Assembly: GCA_964623505.1 (NCBI GenBank)
Contig: CAZUSP010000001.1
Span: 1-54,043 of the forward strand
Source: CAZUSP01 sp964623505
GTDB taxonomy: Bacteria > Patescibacteriota > Minisyncoccia > Minisyncoccales > UBA1441
Reading direction: 5' to 3'
Length of the DNA: 54,043 nt
The translations under genes were made by a program, and so were the position numbers. Below, in pieces: positions 48,321 through 54,043 of this stretch. How positions within the stretch are numbered: position 1 is the stretch's first letter; each line of letters begins with the position of its first letter. The notes under the pieces are model-generated. The model had not been told where the DNA came from. It worked only from the letters and a program-made list of their open reading frames with translations, and did not search any database.

Positions 48321-48851
48321 ATGAATCCCCGGAAATACTATGGCCGCGTCTACGACGCCCAGGTGAGAAAGATATATCGCTATATCCGGCTCAAGGTCGG
48401 GTCGTCGGAGACAGCCGAGGATCTGACCGCCCAGGTTTTTGAGCGGGGCTGGGTTGTTTATAGTCGGGGAGCGGATCCAGACAGCGACCAGCCCGAGATC
48501 AAAAACTTGCGGGCTTTTCTCTATCAGCTGGCCCGTCATGCGGTGGCCGATTATTATCGGGTTGAGTCCCGTCAGGCGGTGGTCCACCTGGGGGAGCGGG
48601 ATCTGCCCCAGGAGGGGGGTGATCTGGCCGAGAGAGAGGCTCAAAAAGAAGAGACCAGGCGGGTTTTATCGGCTTTAAGCCGATTAAGCTCCGATCATCA
48701 GGATCTGATTATTCAGCGCTATCTGAACGGGCTTTCCGTCGCAGAGATGGCCGTTGACGGCGACCGCTCGGTTGGAGCGATCAAAACAGCCCTTCACCGG
48801 GCCAGAGAGGCGCTGAAGAAAGAGTTGGGAAGCGAGTCAGGCGGGGGGTGA
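48321..48851 (+). CDS. ECF-type sigma factor
   Basis: 176 residues with only sigma regions 2 and 4. Region 2: YDAQVRKIYRYIRLKVGSSE, AEDLTAQVFERGW and NLRAFLYQLARHAVADYYR. Region 4: LSALSRLSSDHQDLIIQRYL, LSVAEMAVDGDRSVGAIKTA, LHRAREALKKEL. It directs RNA polymerase to a specific promoter set, often envelope genes. A putative anti-sigma protein gene is next, then a large surface protein. Confidence 0.92.
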   Translation: MNPRKYYGRVYDAQVRKIYRYIRLKVGSSETAEDLTAQVFERGWVVYSRGADPDSDQPEIKNLRAFLYQLARHAVADYYRVESRQAVVHLGERDLPQEGGDLAEREAQKEETRRVLSALSRLSSDHQDLIIQRYLNGLSVAEMAVDGDRSVGAIKTALHRAREALKKELGSESGGG

Positions 48852-48985
48852 TCTTTCGGCGGGCTGAGATGAATCCGGCAAAGCAGTTTGGCCGATTTTT
48901 TCTAGATATTTGTGATGGCCGATTTTTATCTTTTCGGAAGAAAAAAGTGTAACCTTTTTAGCCGGATAACGTCTTAATATTATGT

Positions 48986-49627
48986 ATGGACGATCGGGAG
49001 TTGGTTAAAAAAATAAGAATGATCAGGCTGGAGCCCAGCCAGGACTGGGTTAGTTTGACCAGGCGGGAGATCCTGGGTTCAGAAGAGCCCCGGTCCAGAT
49101 GGTTCATCGCTCACTGGCGTCCGGTCCTGACCGGGCTGACTTTGAGTTTGGCCTTTGTCGGGGGGCTGCTGGGCATGATCAGATTCAGTCAGGAAGATCT
49201 TTCCCGGACCGGGGAGCCGGTCTCAGCCAGTCCCTTGGTTGTTTTAGAGGACTCGCTGGTCGGTCTCAAGAATCAGATGACCGTCCTGAAAGAGCAGATC
49301 GTCAAGAAAGAGGTTCAGCCATTATCCAGCAGGAGTCAGCAGGCCCTGGAGATACAGCAGATGGTTCAGGGGATCAGGGAGCTGACCCAGAGCATTGAAC
49401 AGGTTGACCGGGACAGAGTCTTGGCTGTTTTAAGCGCCGATCTGGAAGCCGTCAGGCAGGAGGTCAAGGTGGCCTTTTTGGAGCGTGAGCTGGCAGAGCT
49501 GCGGAATCAGAGAGAGCAGGGTTTGCTTAATCCGGAAGAGGTGTTAATCTTATCGGCGGTGGAAGAGTTGTATCGGTCAGAGGAATATGAAGACGCTTTT
49601 TGGCGTTTAATGGAGTTAATCAACTGA
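48986..49627 (+). CDS. Single-pass membrane protein, putative anti-sigma factor
   Basis: 213 residues. A cytoplasmic N-terminus of about 45 residues, one helix (VLTGLTLSLAFVGGLLGMI), then a long alpha-helical exported part with coiled-coil character (SLVGLKNQMTVLKEQIVKKE, LEAVRQEVKVAFLERELAEL). Position directly after an ECF sigma gene and topology fit a membrane anti-sigma or sensor. No ASD motif is recognised, so this is by context. Confidence 0.6.
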   Translation: MDDRELVKKIRMIRLEPSQDWVSLTRREILGSEEPRSRWFIAHWRPVLTGLTLSLAFVGGLLGMIRFSQEDLSRTGEPVSASPLVVLEDSLVGLKNQMTVLKEQIVKKEVQPLSSRSQQALEIQQMVQGIRELTQSIEQVDRDRVLAVLSADLEAVRQEVKVAFLERELAELRNQREQGLLNPEEVLILSAVEELYRSEEYEDAFWRLMELIN

Positions 49628-49753
49628 TTTTAACGCTGGTTATTTTTTAATAAAAACAAGTCGTTGGCCCTGGCTGGTTAAAAGCCCGGGGCCGGTCGAT
49701 AGCGGCCGATTAGAGGAATTAAAAACATTAATTATAGTCCAAAGCAAATTACA

Positions 49754-52700
49754 ATGAGTAAGAAAAGATTTTTTGCCTTGATTACCAGCTTTACCCTGGT
49801 GGTTTCACTGGTGGTTCCGCTGGTTGGTTCAGCCGAAGCGACGACTGAACAGCTGCAGGCTATTATTGCCCAGCTGACCAACCAGATCACCGCTTTAACC
49901 GCCCGGCTAAATGCCTTAACTGGCGGTACTGCTCCGGCGGCGCCGGGTGTTTCATTCACCGGCATTCCGGCCAATTTCACCTTTGTCCGCAATATTCGAT
50001 TGGGGAGTTCAGGTGACGATGTCAAGTACCTTCAGATCGTGTTGAATACCGATGCCGCCACTCGTTTGCGCGGGTCGGGCATTGGTTCACCCGGTCAGGA
50101 AACCAGTTACTTTGGTCCTTTGACCAGAGCCGCGGTCATCAAGTTCCAGAACAAATATGCAGTCGAAGTGCTGACTCCCTTGAATTTAACCGCCGGGACC
50201 GGTATTGTCGGCGCCGCCACTCGGGCTAAACTGAACAGCCTGTTATTGGCCGCCGTCGAGCCGGAGCTGCCGGTTATTCCCGATATTCCCGTTCTGCCGG
50301 TTGAGCCGGTAGTTCCAGTTGCGCCGGTAGTTCCAGTTGTTGTTCCAATGTCGGTTAAACTTTCAGATGCTACTCCGGCGGCTGGCAGCGCCTTAATGGG
50401 CGAGGCCAATAAAGTTGTGACCATGCTTGATTTTACCGGTTCAGCTACGGCCGACACCACGATCAGCTCCCTGGTGGTAACTTCTTTTGGCACGGCTCGC
50501 TTAGCCAACGAGGATATCGCTAACGTTAAGATTTTTGACGGAACCAGACAAGTTGGTTTGACCCAGAACTTGATTGCCGGCAGGGCGACCTTTACTTTCG
50601 CCCCGGCCATTATCATTCCGGCCGGTCAGACCAAGCCCCTGTCAGCAGCGGTTTCAATTGTTACCCAGAATGCCGGCGCTCAGGCCATGTCCACTGTCCG
50701 CATGGGAATCAATGCGGCGACCGACATTGGCGGAGCGACCTTTACCGGATCCTTCCCGGTTATTGGCAGCACCTTCAACATTCTGCCGGCCGGTGCGCTT
50801 GGCACTTTGAATGTGGCGGCTGGTCCAGTCGTTCCTTCGGCCACGGTCAGGGTTGGGTCGGTTGATACTGTTCTTGGCAGCTTCACTGTTTCGGCTGGTC
50901 CGAATGAGAACGTTGTTGTGACCCAGTTTAATGTGAACAACAACGCGACTGGTTCAACAGTCATTGATACCGATGTGACCAATGTTCGAGTTCGAGTTGA
51001 CGGCTCTATCATGGGAAGTTCAAGCTCTTTCAGCACTCGTCGGGCGACGATTGACTTTGCGGTGCCCATTACCATCACCAAAGGAACCTCAAAGACCTTC
51101 CAGGTTGTTGGTGATGTTATGGCGGGAGTGAATCGAGTCATTGGATTGGCCATGGAGGCCAATGGTGTTTTCGCCCGCGGCGTTACCAGCGGTGTCGGTT
51201 TAGGCGGCCCAGCGACCGGATTTGATCTGGGGGCGGCCAATCAGATTACCATTCAGCGCGGCGCTTTGTCTGTCTCTCAGAGCACCCTTAGCCCAACGGG
51301 GGCCGGCGCGGTTTTTGTTCGCGACACGGTTGCCAGAACAATGGGTGTCTTCGACATCCGAGCCATTGGCGAGGCTGTCTCAGTCAGCCGGGTGACCCTG
51401 GCCTTCCCCAGCACCGGTACGCAGGCTGGCAGCCTGACTTCAGTTGGTCTCTATGACGGCGATGCCCTTATCTCCCAGCTGGAAAATTTAACTGCCGACA
51501 ACACAAACAACAGGTATGGCCCGGCCCAAGTTAATTACAATATTACTTGGACGATTCCGGCCAACACGACCAAACAGTTATATGTCAAGGCGGTGACGAC
51601 CGGAGTAACCGGCGGCGGCATTTCCGATCCTTTGCCAATCCAGGTCCAGTTAGCCTTAACTGGCGGATTTAGCATTGTCGGCACAGGCCTGGCTTCGGCC
51701 GGATTAGAGGGATCCAACAATGTTACTTCCAATTCAACCCTGGCCCTTTCAGCGGTCAGCATTACCCAGGGCCCGCTCTTTACCGCTATTGGCGATGCGG
51801 CGGTGACTCCGCGCAATCAGGCCATCTTAAGTCCTTTGTCTGAAGCCACCGTGGCGGCCATCAGGGTGACGGCTCAGCGCGAGAATCAAACTCTGCGCAG
51901 CTTGAGTCTTCAGGGTGGTTTTCAGGCGGCTTTGACGACAAATCTGATGGGAGACAATAACGACCTGACTTTCACGGCTGATGCAGTTGGAACGGCAGGA
52001 AACAGTATTACGATTGCGTATGTTAATCCGATGAGTAACAACGCCTCTCTTGTTGTTTCAGTTGCGGGCAGTGCAATCACAGTTACCCTGTCTACTGATG
52101 GAAATGGCGCTATTACGGCTACGGCTAATGCGATTCTAGCGGACATAAATGCACATCTGGCAGCTTCAGCCCTGGTTACGGCTAGTTTGGCGGCGGGAAA
52201 TAATGGCACAGGTGTGGTTACCGCTATGGGTGCAACCAACCTTGCTGGCGGCTTGAACGCAGCTGCACTGATTACCACCGCGGCCCTGTTTGATGGCAAT
52301 ACAGCTGTCAGCAACTGGGTTGCCCCGGTTGGCAGTGCGGTGAGCTTCACGGCTGGCGACATCATTGTTCCGACTGCCTTCACTCAGAACGTTGCCAAGG
52401 CTTTGACCCTCAAGGCCAACATCATCACGGGTGTTAATGGCAATAACCTTTATTGGCAGATTCCAGCCCTCGGTTTGAGCACGGCTGGTGTCAGCTCCGG
52501 ATTGGTGGCCAGCAACGCTGCCCTGACCGAGCTTCGAGTCAACTCGGGCAATCTGGGAGCCAATACCGGCGGAGTGGTTACTCTTTACAGTGATGTCTTG
52601 ACCGGCAGGGTTGCGGCTGAATCTGCTTCGGGTAATGTCTCTCGTTCGAGCAATGCCAAGCTCGGCACCTGGGTTCTTACCCCGGCGGGCACCAGCAACC

Positions 52701-53086
52701 TGGAGGTGACTTTAATCACCTTTGCTTCCAAGGTTGGTGGTCTGGGCGGTGCTGGTATTGCGGTTGGCGACTTCAAGCTGTATGACGAGACAAATGGTGT
52801 GGTCATCTCAGCTGCGGCCAATGCCATTGATACCGCTGCCGCTACGGTTACCTTTACTAGCGTCTTCCAGGTTCCGGCCTATCGGGATCTTAAGATCTCG
52901 CTCTTAGTTGACACCACTAGTGCCGCTAAATTCCCCAACGGAACTCAGCTGCACTGGACGGTTCTGCGGGCAGGCGATATCACGGTCCAATTGACGGGCG
53001 GTGGAGCTGCTCGCGGCATGGGCATTGGTTCAACGGGGGCAACCATCCCGATGGATGCCCATGTGACCGTTGTGCCTACCAGCTGA
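49754..53086 (+). CDS. Large surface (S-layer-like) protein with peptidoglycan-binding-type domain
   Basis: 1110 residues. Signal peptide (1-29), a coiled-coil stretch (TEQLQAIIAQLTNQITALTA), then a PG_binding_1-type domain at residues 80-165 (IRLGSSGDDVKYLQIVL ... FGPLTRAAVIKFQNKY ... GAATRAKLN), a Pro/Val linker (175-198), and about 900 residues of beta-sandwich repeats rich in Thr, Ala, Gly and Val with almost no Cys. Residues 731-838 look inserted: a phage-structural type unit (NDLTFTADAVGTAGNSITIA ... LAAGNNGTGVVTA). Probably the main cell-surface layer protein. TATAGT lies about 20 bases before the start. Confidence 0.85.
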   Translation: MSKKRFFALITSFTLVVSLVVPLVGSAEATTEQLQAIIAQLTNQITALTARLNALTGGTAPAAPGVSFTGIPANFTFVRNIRLGSSGDDVKYLQIVLNTDAATRLRGSGIGSPGQETSYFGPLTRAAVIKFQNKYAVEVLTPLNLTAGTGIVGAATRAKLNSLLLAAVEPELPVIPDIPVLPVEPVVPVAPVVPVVVPMSVKLSDATPAAGSALMGEANKVVTMLDFTGSATADTTISSLVVTSFGTARLANEDIANVKIFDGTRQVGLTQNLIAGRATFTFAPAIIIPAGQTKPLSAAVSIVTQNAGAQAMSTVRMGINAATDIGGATFTGSFPVIGSTFNILPAGALGTLNVAAGPVVPSATVRVGSVDTVLGSFTVSAGPNENVVVTQFNVNNNATGSTVIDTDVTNVRVRVDGSIMGSSSSFSTRRATIDFAVPITITKGTSKTFQVVGDVMAGVNRVIGLAMEANGVFARGVTSGVGLGGPATGFDLGAANQITIQRGALSVSQSTLSPTGAGAVFVRDTVARTMGVFDIRAIGEAVSVSRVTLAFPSTGTQAGSLTSVGLYDGDALISQLENLTADNTNNRYGPAQVNYNITWTIPANTTKQLYVKAVTTGVTGGGISDPLPIQVQLALTGGFSIVGTGLASAGLEGSNNVTSNSTLALSAVSITQGPLFTAIGDAAVTPRNQAILSPLSEATVAAIRVTAQRENQTLRSLSLQGGFQAALTTNLMGDNNDLTFTADAVGTAGNSITIAYVNPMSNNASLVVSVAGSAITVTLSTDGNGAITATANAILADINAHLAASALVTASLAAGNNGTGVVTAMGATNLAGGLNAAALITTAALFDGNTAVSNWVAPVGSAVSFTAGDIIVPTAFTQNVAKALTLKANIITGVNGNNLYWQIPALGLSTAGVSSGLVASNAALTELRVNSGNLGANTGGVVTLYSDVLTGRVAAESASGNVSRSSNAKLGTWVLTPAGTSNLEVTLITFASKVGGLGGAGIAVGDFKLYDETNGVVISAAANAIDTAAATVTFTSVFQVPAYRDLKISLLVDTTSAAKFPNGTQLHWTVLRAGDITVQLTGGGAARGMGIGSTGATIPMDAHVTVVPTS

Positions 53087-53115
53087 TCTCATCAAGGGTT
53101 GCAAGACGGCAAACA

Positions 53116-53147
53116 GGACGCTCCTTTCGGGGCGTCCTTTTGCTTTT
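53116..53147 (+). terminator. Intrinsic terminator after the surface protein gene
   Basis: GGACGCTCC, loop TTTC, GGGGCGTCC (53116-53137), then TTTTGCTTTT. Confidence 0.88.
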
Positions 53148-53195
53148 CAGTCCGGCCATGTTAGAATTAGGCCGGTTGATTCTTTTTTAAATAAC

Positions 53196-54043
53196 ATGAA
53201 TTGTCGTTTATTGCTTTTGTTTTTGCTTGCCGCATGTTTCTGGTCGGTTCGGGCCATGGCCGCACCAGATGCCATCAATGATCTGCGCTGTGTTTCCGGA
53301 ACATCAGGCGGCACGGTTTATCTCTTATGGAGCGTCCCGGGCGGAGGTCCGGCGGCTTATTATGAGGTGCGTTATGCGGCGACAAGTTTTACCGCCGGAC
53401 AGTATGGATCGGTCTCTGTCTTTCCCCAGAGCTGGGGAGCAGCTTCCACTCAGGGGTTAGTGACCAGTCTTGCTCCGGGCCAAACCTGGTTTCTGGCCAT
53501 GAAGGCCTTTGATGCCGGCAGCAATCCCTCGCCAATGTCTAATGTTGTCTGGTGCCGGGCCGGCGGGAGAACTTCGGAGCCGGTTGTCCGCCCTGATCCA
53601 TTAACAACCATCACCTCTCCCTTGCCCGAAGAGGAGATTTTGGCTGATCAGCCCCATCTGGTGACCGGGGTGAGCGTGGACAAGGGCGATTCCTCGATTC
53701 AGTCGGTCGAAATCAGTCTGAATCAGTCGGGCTGGCAGAAGGCCAGGCCCCAAACAAGAGTGGGCCAGGGCTTTAGCTGGTCATATCCGGTCAGTGTGCC
53801 GGCCGGTCATTATTCTTTGCGGGTTCGGTCAGTCAACTGGCTCAATGATATTGAGCCGGAAAAGACGGTTGCTTTTAGGGCGGTTAAGCCGGCCGACGAA
53901 GCTGATCAACCGGAAAAGATGATTGATGAGCCGGAACAAGAACCAAAACCAGAAGCTATTCGTCCGCCTTATGATCAGCCCCGGACAGAAAACGAGATCA
54001 GAAGCAACATTATTTTTTATCAGCAATGGCTGCTGCGGGTCAT
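53196..54043 (+). CDS. Secreted protein with fibronectin type III-like domain (cut by window edge)
   Basis: Open from the ATG at 53196 to the end (282 codons seen). A signal peptide (LLLLFLLAACFWSVRAMA) precedes a fibronectin III-like domain at residues 28-115 (AINDLRCVSGTSGGTVYLLW ... YYEVRYAA ... LAPGQTWFLAMKAFDAGSN). A second Ig-like unit (LVTGVSVDKGDSSIQSVEIS) and an acidic Pro/Glu-rich stretch follow. Surface or secreted; function unknown. It follows the surface protein after a terminator. Confidence 0.8.
   Translation, partial: MNCRLLLLFLLAACFWSVRAMAAPDAINDLRCVSGTSGGTVYLLWSVPGGGPAAYYEVRYAATSFTAGQYGSVSVFPQSWGAASTQGLVTSLAPGQTWFLAMKAFDAGSNPSPMSNVVWCRAGGRTSEPVVRPDPLTTITSPLPEEEILADQPHLVTGVSVDKGDSSIQSVEISLNQSGWQKARPQTRVGQGFSWSYPVSVPAGHYSLRVRSVNWLNDIEPEKTVAFRAVKPADEADQPEKMIDEPEQEPKPEAIRPPYDQPRTENEIRSNIIFYQQWLLRV

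Noticed and set aside
1..54043. CRISPR arrays, cas genes and rRNA genes
   Set aside because: No regularly spaced direct repeats, Cas motifs or rRNA sequence were seen.

Overview
The window reads as a draft (two runs of N) chromosome segment from a small-genome, uncultivated bacterium, most likely a member of the Candidate Phyla Radiation (Patescibacteria, Parcubacteria-like). This is an inference from gene content and order: a rpsF / SSB-slot / rpsR cluster, trpS next to RNase J, short operons with 4-nt overlaps, a large surface protein with an N-terminal peptidoglycan-binding-type domain, single-domain membrane-anchored proteins, and a self-splicing intron in a tRNA gene. The standard bacterial code fits: TAA, TAG and TGA all end intact genes.

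Layout. 1-12140 is core: ftsK (cut at the left edge), recA, then on the minus strand rpsR, an unusual SSB-slot protein, rpsF, trpS and RNase J, tRNA-Leu(CAG), an oligopeptide-type binding protein, secG and a 4-TM membrane protein; then on the plus strand groES-groEL, lemA-htpX and tRNA-Ser(GGA). 12141-18600 is an AT-rich, decaying accessory island: a methyltransferase with two nonsense codons, IS30-type transposase remnants with inverted terminal sequences, two related membrane-anchored metallopeptidases (one broken), a uvrA fragment, an M23-type peptidase and a MntA/HepT toxin-antitoxin pair. 18700-21870 is core again: dnaG, rpoD and a tRNA-Asn split inside its anticodon by a group I intron. 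21880-25640 is an AT-rich block of isoprenoid (MEP) genes, ispE-dxr-ispH(fragment)-ispG, enclosed by about 200-bp imperfect inverted repeats. 25700-28620 holds a SagB-like oxidoreductase, a phosphoesterase, an HExxH protein and an integrase remnant.

28690-54043 is GC-richer and mixes core functions with surface and lipoproteins. A five-gene nucleotide cluster (35197-38840) joins a thymidylate-synthase-family enzyme, a DHFR-like reductase, a dCTP-deaminase-family protein, a dCMP-deaminase-like protein and, convergently, glyA. The synthase carries Asp where thymidylate synthases have the Asn that selects dUMP, so it may act on dCMP. RecG, a membrane-anchored serpin, a phosphoribosyltransferase and tRNA-Arg(GCG) follow. 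The right end is an HTH protein, an ECF sigma factor, a putative anti-sigma protein and an 1110-residue surface protein, which look like one envelope-regulation locus.

Scattered through 28.7-47.4 kb are short genes of unknown function that share one architecture: a TTGACA/TTGACT promoter, a strong AGGAGG-type ribosome site and an intrinsic terminator, one gene (or one tiny operon) at a time. This contrasts with the weakly led, tightly packed housekeeping operons. It is the most systematic unexplained pattern in the window. The dCMP-type synthase cluster, the inverted-repeat-bounded MEP cassette, the tRNA-Asn intron and a multi-hairpin intergenic region at 32886-33164 are the other leads.
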